From: an uncultured Lachnospiraceae bacterium
GTDB taxonomy: Bacteria; Bacillota; Clostridia; Lachnospirales; Lachnospiraceae
DNA: 39,913 nucleotides
NCBI GenBank assembly: GCA_947650005.1
Contig: CANSTU010000028.1
Location: 1-39,913 of the forward strand
Reading direction: 5' to 3'
Shown here one piece after another: positions 16,961 through 25,002 of the stretch. A model generated the notes under the pieces. That model had not been told where the DNA came from, did not search any database, and saw only the letters and a list, made by a program, of their open reading frames with translations. Made by a program: the position numbers and the translations under genes. Numbering within the stretch: the stretch's first letter is position 1; each line of letters starts with the position of its first letter.

Positions 16961-18952
16961 CTACAGCGCCTTTTTTGCCTCATCTGCGCTGGCAAAGGGC
17001 CCCGGTATCACGTTCATGCCGCGATGCGTCCCAAAATAGTCCGCATCGAACTGGATCGGTGTCCCGTCCGGATTTTCAAATCGTTCTTCCGGCTCAAACG
17101 CCTTGCCCAGCACATCCGTGTCGATCAAGCGATCCGTGAAGCCTTCCAGGAAATCATAAAGGTTCGTATCCAAATGATATCCCCCGTCCCTCTCCACGAG
17201 TTCCACCCTGATCTCGCTACGGTCTTCGGCAGCCGTCAGACCGTTCACCTCATTTTTGCAGGCCCTGGCTCCGCCGAGGTAAACATTCCCTTCCGTCCAT
17301 ACCGGCAGATGGCCGGCATGCGCGCTCTCCAAGCCCTTCATATCCGCGGGCCTAGTGAAATCAAACTGGGAAATCCACTCCTGATAGGTGGGATATTCGT
17401 CAAACATCCAGGTTCCGGCAGTCCGGTTCTCCGTATCGAATCCATCGTCGGAATCGTGCATGGTGATCACGTCCTTCGCAGGCCATTTCTGAACGAATAT
17501 ATTGTTATAAAACCTGTCATCTCCATGCAGAATCGTCATAAAGCCCATAACCTCCGTCCGGTGAGGAATATGGTAGGGCGTATAGCGCGGTCCCGTGCCT
17601 TCTCCCACACAGGTGAGTGCGCCGCAGATCAGGTTGTGTACCATGGCAACGCCCTGGGTGGCAAACCGCATGCCCGCATCGGAAAGCAGGATATTATTGT
17701 CGATGAGCGTCGGTCCATGTCCCACTTCCACGAAAATATCCTGGGACATCATCCCGCCTTTCAGGGGCTTGGCGAAGTCCGGCCGCTGGTTGTCATGCAG
17801 AAGATTCTGGGTAAGTCTCGTGCCCTGAGCCTCCCAGTCGCACCAGATCCCCATCGTACAGTGGTGGATATGGTTACGGCGCATAACCACATCAATGGCA
17901 GCATGCATCTTGATACCGGCGATCTCGGCACCGCCCTGCTCCATCATATTGTTGATATGGTGGATGTGGTTGTCCTCAATGAGGCTGAACACGCCGCCCA
18001 TCCGGCCAATAATGCCACCCTGCTCACAGTGATGGATATTGTTGCGACGGATGATATGGCCGCCCACATTTTCTTTGAGCCATCCGTGATACTGGCCGCG
18101 GCAGACGGCGTCACGTTCCATCTGGGTGGGGCTCTTCACATATTTATAGGTAAAATAGTGGTCGTTGTCCGGATCCAAATATTTTCCCACGGAAATCCCC
18201 GCGCATTTGCTGTTGGAAAGATCACAGTCCTCAATGATCCATCCCCTGCTCCAGTGCGGTCCGATCATGCCGTCCTGAAAAGCCGCGGGCGGAGCCCAGG
18301 TGGTTGCAGCCTTGCTGATGGTAAAGCCGCTGACGGTAATGTATCCCACACCGGTTTTAGAGGGCATGAAGCATTCCCTCCTCACATTGATTTCCACATT
18401 TTCTTCATTGGGGTTCTTTCCCTGGAAATTGGCATAGATGACTGTTTCATCCTTCTGCTCATCCTGCTTCGTATACCATTTGTATACGGATTCTTCCGGC
18501 ACCCAGCTGCATTCATAGACCTCTCCCTTGATACACGCTTCCAGGGAAGCGGTTTCATAGAGAGCCCGCCCATCCAGATAAACACATCCAGTATGCTTGT
18601 CCGCTTTCGCAAAATACCAATCGCCATATACGAACGTAGTATAGGGATTATACCCACCGAAGAAGCTGTTGGCAATACGGCATACCCACACATTCCCTTC
18701 ATACGGTTCCCAGCTCTTCACCTGCTCCGCACCGGTGATCACCGCCCCCAGCGGCTCTACGCTGCGGTAAGTAATGCGCGCATCCTCCCGGCCGGCATGG
18801 ACAGGATCCACATACTCCCGGTATACGCCTGGCGATACCAGAACCTCATCTCCTGGCTTTGCCGTCTTTGCCGCATCGTTTATGCGGCGGAAAGGTCTGT
18901 CGGCGGAACCGTTACCGTCCCGGCCGGCGTTGATATCCACATAAATCTTCAT
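16961..18952 (-). CDS. GH120 beta-xylosidase, right-handed beta-helix
   Basis: The enzyme probably cleaves xylose from the non-reducing end of xylo-oligosaccharides in the cytoplasm (no signal peptide). The assignment rests on recalled similarity to Thermoanaerobacterium XylC: shared blocks include EGNVWVCRIANSFFGGYNPY, IYANFQGKNPNEENVEINVR, ATTWAPPAAFQDGMIGPHW and GWIIEDCDLS. The expected nucleophile Asp is at about residue 372 (IWCDWEAQGTR) and the acid/base Glu at about 409 (DIFVEVGHGP). An insertion of about 14 residues lies between them relative to the recalled protein. Tandem ATGs occur at 18955 and 18952; the second gives the better spacing from GGGAG and starts MKIYVDINAG. The ribosome site belongs to a family A module. 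Neighbours are a flotillin and a carboxypeptidase, so it is not in a xylan locus. Confidence 0.85.
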   Translation of the reverse strand: MKIYVDINAGRDGNGSADRPFRRINDAAKTAKPGDEVLVSPGVYREYVDPVHAGREDARITYRSVEPLGAVITGAEQVKSWEPYEGNVWVCRIANSFFGGYNPYTTFVYGDWYFAKADKHTGCVYLDGRALYETASLEACIKGEVYECSWVPEESVYKWYTKQDEQKDETVIYANFQGKNPNEENVEINVRRECFMPSKTGVGYITVSGFTISKAATTWAPPAAFQDGMIGPHWSRGWIIEDCDLSNSKCAGISVGKYLDPDNDHYFTYKYVKSPTQMERDAVCRGQYHGWLKENVGGHIIRRNNIHHCEQGGIIGRMGGVFSLIEDNHIHHINNMMEQGGAEIAGIKMHAAIDVVMRRNHIHHCTMGIWCDWEAQGTRLTQNLLHDNQRPDFAKPLKGGMMSQDIFVEVGHGPTLIDNNILLSDAGMRFATQGVAMVHNLICGALTCVGEGTGPRYTPYHIPHRTEVMGFMTILHGDDRFYNNIFVQKWPAKDVITMHDSDDGFDTENRTAGTWMFDEYPTYQEWISQFDFTRPADMKGLESAHAGHLPVWTEGNVYLGGARACKNEVNGLTAAEDRSEIRVELVERDGGYHLDTNLYDFLEGFTDRLIDTDVLGKAFEPEERFENPDGTPIQFDADYFGTHRGMNVIPGPFASADEAKKAL

Positions 18953-18956
18953 CATT

Positions 18957-19074
18957 GCTCCCATCTGCCCGCTTTAGCAGGCGATCAATTCAGGCAACGG
19001 AATCTTCGCTTCCTGTGAAATCGCAGATCTCACGTTAGCTCCCATCTGTCTGCATTGGCAGGCATCAAGTCAGG
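18957..19074 (-). repeat. Two family A modules plus hairpin in the GH120 leader
   Basis: The gene-proximal module (18957-18995) has stem GCCTGC/GCGGGC and ends GCAGATGGGAGCA at the GH120 ATG. The distal module (19038-19074) has GCCTGC/GCAGAC and AGATGGGAGC. Between them a GTGAGAT/ATTTCAC hairpin (19015-19033) lies in the same order as in the gdhA leader at 37409-37483. Confidence 0.85.
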
Positions 19075-19167
19075 ATCGCGAAATCAAAGATTTCATATAA
19101 CCTTCATCCCGCGTTCCGGATTTGTGCCCTCTGCGTCATAAATTGACAAATCTGTCCGGGCGGCGGT

Positions 19168-20703
19168 TTATTCCGCCGCCGTATCCTCCGTCACAGCCGT
19201 TTCCACACGTGCCTTGCCTTCCAGCCCTGTGATGCTGATGTTCCGGTTCACCTGGGCATCATAGGATCCCGCCTTTACGATATCCGCCAGATCGATCCCC
19301 ACCGTCTCCTTCATGGTTTCAAACAGCTTGGCCATGACCGCCGGCACATTGTCCGCCACCGAGCCCACGCCATTGCCGCTGCCTTCACCGCCTCCGATGA
19401 TTGTGATCTTATCGATCTGGGTAAGAGGCTCCGCAATTTTTCCCGCTATGTCAGGCAGCACCTTGATCAGCATTTCCGCCATGGCGGCGTTGTTGTACTT
19501 CTGATAAGCCAGCGCCTTCTTCTCCATGGCTTCCGCCTCCGCGATACCCTTTGCACGGATGGCCTCCGCTTCCGCTTCACCCACCATACGGATGCCTGCC
19601 GCTTCCTGCTCTCTCGTGATACGGATACCTGCCGCTTCCTGTTCCTTTGCGAATTTCTGAGCTTCCGCCGTGGCCTTCATGGCCGCCGCGCTCTTCTCCG
19701 TCTCGAACTTCTCCGCTTCGGCGCGTTTCTGTCTCTCATACAATTCAGCCTCAGACTGCTGCTGGCGCGCATACCGCTCCGCCTCGGATTTCTTCTTCAC
19801 CTGGGCATCCAGCGCCTTTTCCTGTACCTCGGCCTCACGCTGCTTTAAGATGACCTCCTTCTCCTGCTTCGCGATGCTGGCTTCCGCCGTGGCGATCTCG
19901 ATGGTCTTCCTCTGCTGCTGCTGTTGGATACTGTATGCTGCATCCGCCTCAGCCTTTTTGGTGTCCTCCAGCTTCTTCAGCTCGGATTTCTGCAAAGAAA
20001 GTTCATTGTTCTTCTTGGCGATTTCCCGCTCCGCATTGATCCTGGCATCATTGGCCTGCCGGTCCGCATCCGCCTTGGCCACCGCGATTTCCTTTTCCGC
20101 TTCCGCCTTGGCGATGGCGGCCTTCTTCTTGATCTGGGAAATATTGTCAATACCCAAATCTTCGATTACCCCATTCCCGTCAGAAAAATTCTGCACGTTA
20201 AAGCTCACGATGTCCAGTCCCATTGCCGCCAGATCCGGTTCCGCGTTTTCCTTTACCAGATTGGCGAATTTCTGCCGGTCGCTGACCATTTCCTCCAGCT
20301 TCATGCGCCCCACGATCTCACGCATGTTTCCTTCCAGCACCTCCCTGGCGATGGATGCAATATACTGGGTATTCTGGTTTAGGAAGTTCTCCGCCGCCAG
20401 CGCCAGCCTTGTCGGCTCGCTGGATATCTTCACGTTTACGGCCGCGTCCACCTGGATATTGATATAATCCGCTGTGGGAACCGCGTTTGTGGTCTTCACG
20501 TCAATGGCGATCAGTTTCAAACTCAGCTTATCGATCCGCTCCAAATAGGGGATCTTAATGCTGGCCTTCCCGATAATCGTCTTTTTGCGCAGGCCCGAAA
20601 TGATGAACGCCGTGTCCGGGGGCGCCTTCTTGTACCCGGAAAACAACACGGCGATGATTGCAACGACAATGACTCCGGCTATGATATATCCGATCTCCAC
20701 CAT
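19168..20703 (-). CDS. floT: Flotillin-like SPFH membrane scaffold protein
   Basis: This protein organises membrane microdomains on the cytoplasmic face. It has one N-terminal membrane helix (about residues 4-24, GYIIAGVIVVAIIAVLFSGY), an SPFH/band-7 domain to about 190 (PPDTAFIISGLRKK, NIQVDAAVNVKISSEP, VLEGNMREIVGRMKLEEM), then a long coiled coil rich in EAEA/KAEA repeats to about 390. The flotillin C-terminal region follows, with the acidic/Ala-rich end. At 511 residues it has the normal length. AAAAAGGAGG precedes ATG 20703. It sits between scpB and the GH120 gene in the same direction; a separate promoter in the 213-base gap is likely but not clear. Confidence 0.94.
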   Translation of the reverse strand: MVEIGYIIAGVIVVAIIAVLFSGYKKAPPDTAFIISGLRKKTIIGKASIKIPYLERIDKLSLKLIAIDVKTTNAVPTADYINIQVDAAVNVKISSEPTRLALAAENFLNQNTQYIASIAREVLEGNMREIVGRMKLEEMVSDRQKFANLVKENAEPDLAAMGLDIVSFNVQNFSDGNGVIEDLGIDNISQIKKKAAIAKAEAEKEIAVAKADADRQANDARINAEREIAKKNNELSLQKSELKKLEDTKKAEADAAYSIQQQQQRKTIEIATAEASIAKQEKEVILKQREAEVQEKALDAQVKKKSEAERYARQQQSEAELYERQKRAEAEKFETEKSAAAMKATAEAQKFAKEQEAAGIRITREQEAAGIRMVGEAEAEAIRAKGIAEAEAMEKKALAYQKYNNAAMAEMLIKVLPDIAGKIAEPLTQIDKITIIGGGEGSGNGVGSVADNVPAVMAKLFETMKETVGIDLADIVKAGSYDAQVNRNISITGLEGKARVETAVTEDTAAE

Positions 20704-20916
20704 ACCCTTTCCTCCTTTTTGATAGAAAATCCGGCCGTTTAGGAAAGCGCTTCAGCGCTGCCAAAAATCCGGAAAATACAAGTATCTATGCTGCAGGCGC
20801 CCCTCTTTGCCATCGTCCCGGAAACGGGAGGCGCCACTGCTGCCTCTTTCGTATATATTGCTATTTAGAAAGGTTCTGCCCTCCCCTTTACCGCGCAATA
20901 TTGCGTCTATCCTGCC

Positions 20917-21486
20917 TCAGACTTTCAGCTGAAGTTCCGCTTCCTCCTCCGCCTCCTGCTTAAATTCCTCCATCTTCCCCTCATTTAGTCTGGGCAGTTC
21001 TTCCAACGACTTCACCCCGAAGGAACGTAGGAATTGCTCGGTCGTACCGAATAAAAGGGGCCGTCCCGGCGCATCCATTCTGCCCAGCTCCATCACCAGC
21101 TCCAATTCAATCAGCCGATTCACTGCATGGTCGCTATTTACGCCCCGGATCCTTTCCACATCCAGCCTCGTGACCGGCTGTTTATAGGCGATAATGGATA
21201 GAGTCTCCATCAGGCTGTCCGTTAGCACGTATTTACGGGGCGTCTTTGCCACACGTACCAGGTACTCATACATTTCCCCCCGGGTACACATCTGGAAGGA
21301 ATCCTCGAATTCTGCAATTACGAGTCCTCTTCCTTCCTTTTCCCACCGTTCCTTCATCTTGCCGATGGTCCGCCGCACCGCTTCTTTCTCTTCCCCCAGA
21401 ACCTCGGCAAGCTTATCCAGTTCCACGGAATTTCCCATAGCAAAAAGGATCGCTTCTATCACTGCTTCCTGCTGTTTTTGTTCCAT
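20917..21486 (-). CDS. scpB: Segregation and condensation protein B
   Basis: ScpB forms the bacterial condensin with SMC and ScpA and is needed for chromosome segregation. It shows two winged-helix domains: EAVIEAILFAMGNSVELDKLAEVLG at the start and the strongly conserved ETLSIIAYKQPVTRLDVERIRGVNSDHAVNRLIE. LIELELVMELGRMDAPGRPLLFGTTEQFLRSFG follows, and the C-terminal tail is acidic. The frame is open to 21558, but ATG 21486 follows ATTGGAGCTGAGA, which is the end of a family A module, and matches normal ScpB N-termini (189 residues). It lies downstream of scpA with a 203-base gap carrying further modules. Confidence 0.95.
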   Translation of the reverse strand: MEQKQQEAVIEAILFAMGNSVELDKLAEVLGEEKEAVRRTIGKMKERWEKEGRGLVIAEFEDSFQMCTRGEMYEYLVRVAKTPRKYVLTDSLMETLSIIAYKQPVTRLDVERIRGVNSDHAVNRLIELELVMELGRMDAPGRPLLFGTTEQFLRSFGVKSLEELPRLNEGKMEEFKQEAEEEAELQLKV

Positions 21487-21490
21487 TCTC

Positions 21491-21571
21491 AGCTCCAATC
21501 TGCGCACTATAGCGCATGTACAAATCAAGGTAATCCCATCCGCATGCAAGGCACGCATTCAAACCAGCGAG
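21491..21571 (-). repeat. Two family A modules in the scpB leader
   Basis: The proximal copy (21491-21530) reads TTGATTTGTACAT, stem GCGC-tatagt-GCGC, AGATTGGAGC and then the scpB ATG. The distal copy (21533-21571) has stem GCGTGC/GCATGC and GGATGGGAT. A family D repeat (GCGATATGCAGAGGTA) lies farther upstream at 21603-21625. Confidence 0.8.
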
Positions 21572-21689
21572 GTTGAAGACGTCTCTCTTTCAGCTTTTAC
21601 CTCTGCATATCGCAGACTGTACCTAAGATACGAATGCCAATCAGTTGCCTGCGTTCGTTCATATGGAACCTCTCCCCCTCGGGCGGCTG

Positions 21690-22478
21690 TCAGCCAAGGG
21701 ACGTTAATTCCAGCCCGTTCATCTCTTCCCCAGACGTCTGCCTTGCGGTAATAATAATATCCGCTTCGATCCCTTCCTGTTCCACGCTGACCGTGCCTGT
21801 CTTCATCAATTCCAGCACTACCAGGAAGGTGACGATCACATCCATCCTGCTCCCCGCATTTTCCAAAAGATCCCTGAAATTCATTCGGCTGTGCGTCCTT
21901 ATGTATCCGGCCACATGCTTTGCCTTTTCATCAATGTTTACCTCATCCTTCTCTATCCTGCCGAACCGGCTGCGAATGGGATCCACCTTATCTTCCTGCC
22001 GCTTCAGACAACTTTCAAAGAGTTCATGGAGTTTGCGCAGCGTAAGATCGCCCAAAAGCTCCTCATAATCCACCGGCGCCCGGTAGGAAGCCACCTCCTG
22101 AGGCAGCGTGGGCCCTTTGTAAAAGGCTCTCCCCGCATCCGTCTGCATATCCTTCAATTCAAAGGACATATATTTATAGGCCTTGTATTCCAACAGCTTC
22201 TGCACCAGTTCCGCCCTTGGATCCTCTTCTTCCCCATCCTCGTCCACCTCTTTGGGAAGCAGCATCCGGCATTTAATATCCAAAAGCGTGGCCGCCATTA
22301 CGAGAAATTCGCTCATAACGTTCATATCCTGTGCTTCCATCTGCCGAATATAATCCAAGTATTGTTCTGTGATTTCCGAAATGGGGATATCATAGATGTC
22401 CACCTTATTCTTTTCAATGAGATGGAGCAGCAGATCCAGGGGCCCTTCAAAAGCCTCCAGTTTTATTTCAATTGCCAT
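21690..22478 (-). CDS. scpA: Segregation and condensation protein A
   Basis: ScpA is the kleisin subunit bridging SMC heads. The N-terminal signature IKLEAFEGPLDLLLHLIEKNKVDIYDIPISEITEQYLDYI is unmistakable. It is followed by the acidic middle (DEDGEEEDPRAELVQKLLEYKAYK) and a C-terminal winged helix (RMDVIVTFLVVLELMKTGTVSVEQEG). The product is 262 residues. The frame is open to 22508, but ATG 22478 follows GATGGGAATAAAA, the end of a family A module. The upstream in-frame ATG belongs to that ribosome-site sequence. It is 60 bases downstream of the metallophosphoesterase and part of a dacF-phosphoesterase-scpA-scpB string. Confidence 0.96.
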   Translation of the reverse strand: MAIEIKLEAFEGPLDLLLHLIEKNKVDIYDIPISEITEQYLDYIRQMEAQDMNVMSEFLVMAATLLDIKCRMLLPKEVDEDGEEEDPRAELVQKLLEYKAYKYMSFELKDMQTDAGRAFYKGPTLPQEVASYRAPVDYEELLGDLTLRKLHELFESCLKRQEDKVDPIRSRFGRIEKDEVNIDEKAKHVAGYIRTHSRMNFRDLLENAGSRMDVIVTFLVVLELMKTGTVSVEQEGIEADIIITARQTSGEEMNGLELTSLG

Positions 22479-22482
22479 TTTT

Positions 22483-22519
22483 ATTCCCATCCGCGTACTA
22501 TAACGCACTCAAGTCCGGG
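22483..22519 (-). repeat. Family A module providing the scpA ribosome site
   Basis: Minus-strand reading: CCGGACTTGAGT, stem GCGT-tatagt-ACGC, GGATGGGAATAAAA and the ATG. Stem bases differ from other copies but still pair. Confidence 0.8.
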
Positions 22520-22538
22520 AGATTGAAAGCGCCCTTCT

Positions 22539-23456
22539 TTACAATCTTATATTCCGTCCCCCGGCCTCCGGATTCAGTGACACAACAATCAGCTCCCCCG
22601 GGTTGAAAAAACGCAGCGGGATGGTATGGCTCCCCAGCCCTCTTCCCAACACCATACGGCTTTTCCCCTTCTCAAAGAGGCCGCCATCATACTCGGGAAA
22701 CAGGCGCAGCGCCGGAGACAGGACACCGCCCAGCCAGGGCAGCCGCATAATCCCGCCATGCACATGCCCGGATAGAACCAAATCCGCCCCCCAACTCGCA
22801 TATTCAGGAAAATAATCCGGATTATGGGCCAGCAGAATCGTATATTCCCCCGGGCGGGCCTTCCCAAGGAGCGCAGGGAGATAATCCTCCGACATCGGCT
22901 TCCTGCGCAGCTTGCCATAATACTTCCGGTCGATTTCCACCCCGAAAATACGGATTCCCTGTTCCGGAAGAGAAACGTTCCCGTTTTCCAGGAACACCAC
23001 GCCCTTATCCTCCAGCTTCCTATGGTATGCATCATATCCGAAGCCATACCGTTTGGATTCGGTTTTCATCCTGTATTCATGGTTTCCGTTTGCATAATAA
23101 ACCGGATACTTCCCGGCCAGCGCCTCCACCAATTCCCCGGCCGGGCCATAATCCGCGTTCACCTGGGATGTAACCATGTCTCCTGCGATCAACACGCCAT
23201 CCGGCCTGTATTCGTCAATCTTCTCAAGGAGCCTTTCATTATGTGCCCCGAATCGCTTATTATGCAGATCGGAAAGCATGACAAAACGATATTTTTTTTT
23301 CAATCCTCTACACGAAAACCGGTATTCCACCGTCACAAACCGGCCGGCATCCCGGACGCCTACAGCCAGCATCGCTGCCGCCGCACATGCCATGCAAATT
23401 AACAAACCAATCACAGGCCCGCTCCTTTTTGTCATCTGAAAAGAAGTATAACACAT
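22539..23456 (-). CDS. Membrane-anchored calcineurin-type metallophosphoesterase
   Basis: This is a YkuE/YaeI-like metallophosphoesterase. An N-terminal membrane helix (about 14-35) is followed by the metal-binding motifs in order: VMLSDLHNKRFG, IAGDMVTSQ, YYANGNHEYR, LLAHNPDYFPEY and LSGHVHGGIMRLPWLGG. Relatives act on lipid- or nucleotide-linked phosphates; the substrate here is unknown. ATG 23456 follows a run of six G at very short spacing, while the internal ATG 23435 has no ribosome site, so the upstream start is kept with caution. It is 9 bases after the dacF stop, so the two are co-transcribed. Confidence 0.9.
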   Translation of the reverse strand: MCYTSFQMTKRSGPVIGLLICMACAAAAMLAVGVRDAGRFVTVEYRFSCRGLKKKYRFVMLSDLHNKRFGAHNERLLEKIDEYRPDGVLIAGDMVTSQVNADYGPAGELVEALAGKYPVYYANGNHEYRMKTESKRYGFGYDAYHRKLEDKGVVFLENGNVSLPEQGIRIFGVEIDRKYYGKLRRKPMSEDYLPALLGKARPGEYTILLAHNPDYFPEYASWGADLVLSGHVHGGIMRLPWLGGVLSPALRLFPEYDGGLFEKGKSRMVLGRGLGSHTIPLRFFNPGELIVVSLNPEAGGRNIRL

Positions 23457-23465
23457 TTCCCCCCA

Positions 23466-24731
23466 TTATAAAAGAAGGGAAAAAATAACTTTCAACAGAT
23501 AGTCCTTGTATCCCGCCGCATCCACGGACCGGGAAAACAGGACGTTCACCGTTCCTATGGTTTCCCCGTTCAGGCGGTAAATCACTTCACCTGCCCGGTC
23601 GCCTTCCCTGACGGGCGCAATTACGTGCTCCGGCACGCTCAGAAGCTTTTCCACCTGATTTAGATCATTCCCCTTCACATCCAGGTAAGAAAAACCGCCC
23701 TCGTACATCAGCCCCGCACTCTCCTCCACGCCGCCTTCCACCTTGATTTCTGGAAGCGTATCCTTATTCTCGTCCCTATAGAGGGAACTGATGCTGTAGC
23801 CGTAGTTCAGCAAGGTTACCGCATCCTCGAAACGTACTTTATAATCGGGGGCTGTCATAACCACGGCAATCAAATCAATGTCGTTTTTTCTCGCCGTTGC
23901 CGAAAGGCAGTACTTCGCCTTGCTGGTGGAACCGGTTTTCAGTCCCGTGGTCCACTGGTACTGCTTTAACAGTTTATTGGTGGAAGAAAGGGTAAAAGGA
24001 GAACTGCCTCTAGCTGTATTGTGAGTGATATCCTCCATCCAGATCATCGTATAATCGTAAATTGCAGGATGCTTTGTAATCAGTTCCCTGGACATAACCG
24101 CCACATCCCTGGCCGTGGTATAATGACTGTCCGAATCCGTTAAGCCACAGCAGTCCTCAAAATGGGTATTTTCCATACCCAGTTCCCGCGCCCTCTCGTT
24201 CATCCGAGATACGAATTCCTCTTCGCTTCCCGCTATGAATTCCGCCATGGCCACCGCCGCGTCGTTGCCGCTGGCCACCGCGATACACTTGATCATCGTA
24301 TCCACCGTCTGTATCTCGCCCTCTTCCAGAAAAACCTGGCTTCCTCCCATGGACTGGGCATGGGCGCTCGTCATCACCTCATCCTCCAGCTTGATGTCTC
24401 CCCTGTCCAATGCCTCGAAAATCAGAAGAAGGGTCATGATCTTAGTGATACTGGCAGGCGAACACACTGCGTCAGCATTCCGCTCCAGAATCACAGTTCC
24501 CGTGGAGGCTTCCATCAGAAGCGCCGACGGAGCGGAAATGTTCACGGCCGGAGCCCCTGCCACACCTGATCCGGCGTTTTCGCTTTCTCCGGCGCTCTCC
24601 TCACCGGATGTTTCTTCCTCAACAGGCTCTTCCGTGGCGGTGTCGGATGCAAACCCTCTGACGGGCGGGACGCCCATCAAAACCAGAATCAGCAAGGCAG
24701 CCAGAAGCTTACGCCCTAAACGTCTCATCAT
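23466..24731 (-). CDS. dacF: D-alanyl-D-alanine carboxypeptidase DacF
   Basis: This is a peptidoglycan DD-carboxypeptidase of family S11. A signal peptide (RRLGRKLLAALLILVLMGVPPVRGFA) is followed by an acidic Glu/Ser-rich linker to about residue 60. The enzyme motifs are SxxK in CSPASITKIM, SxN in AVASGNDAAV and KTG in TTGLKTGSTSKAKYC. The C-terminal PBP5-type domain starts around residue 330. GAGGGGGAG lies before two adjacent ATGs (24731, 24728). In Clostridia and Bacilli dacF is commonly near scpA/scpB, as here. The extended acidic linker is not conserved in the family and probably spans the outer envelope. Confidence 0.93.
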   Translation of the reverse strand: MMRRLGRKLLAALLILVLMGVPPVRGFASDTATEEPVEEETSGEESAGESENAGSGVAGAPAVNISAPSALLMEASTGTVILERNADAVCSPASITKIMTLLLIFEALDRGDIKLEDEVMTSAHAQSMGGSQVFLEEGEIQTVDTMIKCIAVASGNDAAVAMAEFIAGSEEEFVSRMNERARELGMENTHFEDCCGLTDSDSHYTTARDVAVMSRELITKHPAIYDYTMIWMEDITHNTARGSSPFTLSSTNKLLKQYQWTTGLKTGSTSKAKYCLSATARKNDIDLIAVVMTAPDYKVRFEDAVTLLNYGYSISSLYRDENKDTLPEIKVEGGVEESAGLMYEGGFSYLDVKGNDLNQVEKLLSVPEHVIAPVREGDRAGEVIYRLNGETIGTVNVLFSRSVDAAGYKDYLLKVIFSLLL

Positions 24732-24936
24732 AAGGGATACTCCCCCTCTACGCAGTTTCTATAACATATTCTATGTGCTGTCTGCCAGATTATTCTTAGA
24801 GGAGGAAGGCGTCGGGAGGCGAGGAATGGATCTGCTTGGAGGGCAGGAAAAGTAGAGGGCCGTTTGGTGCGGACGACGCAGACTGGCGCGCCTTCCCCTT
24901 TCCCGCCATATCCCAGGCTCGCTTAATCGCCAAATC

Positions 24937-24976
24937 AAAAAGCCATCCCCGCCGATGCCGCGGAAATGGCCTTTTG
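24937..24976 (-). terminator. Terminator of the lysozyme gene
   Basis: Minus-strand reading: AAAAGGCCAT, CCGC, a loop, GCGG and ATGGCTTTTT form a stem ending in five T. It lies about 30 bases after the lysozyme stop. The 24732-24936 stretch carries nothing else that I recognise apart from the dacF leader. Confidence 0.8.
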
Positions 24977-25002
24977 TTATGATTCATGGTAATGTGTGTC
25001 TC

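Noticed and set aside
16958-19018. 686-codon plus-strand open frame opposite the GH120 gene
   Set aside because: The minus strand has extensive family-level matches and both catalytic motifs. The antisense frame is open because of codon composition and shows no recognisable domain.
19670-20467. Plus-strand open frame rich in Ser, Ala and Phe opposite the flotillin gene
   Set aside because: It is the mirror of the flotillin coiled coil; its composition is an artefact of repeated Glu/Ala/Lys codons.
24796-24987. 63-codon minus-strand open frame between dacF and the lysozyme gene
   Set aside because: It reads through the lysozyme terminator hairpin and has no ribosome site or conserved look.
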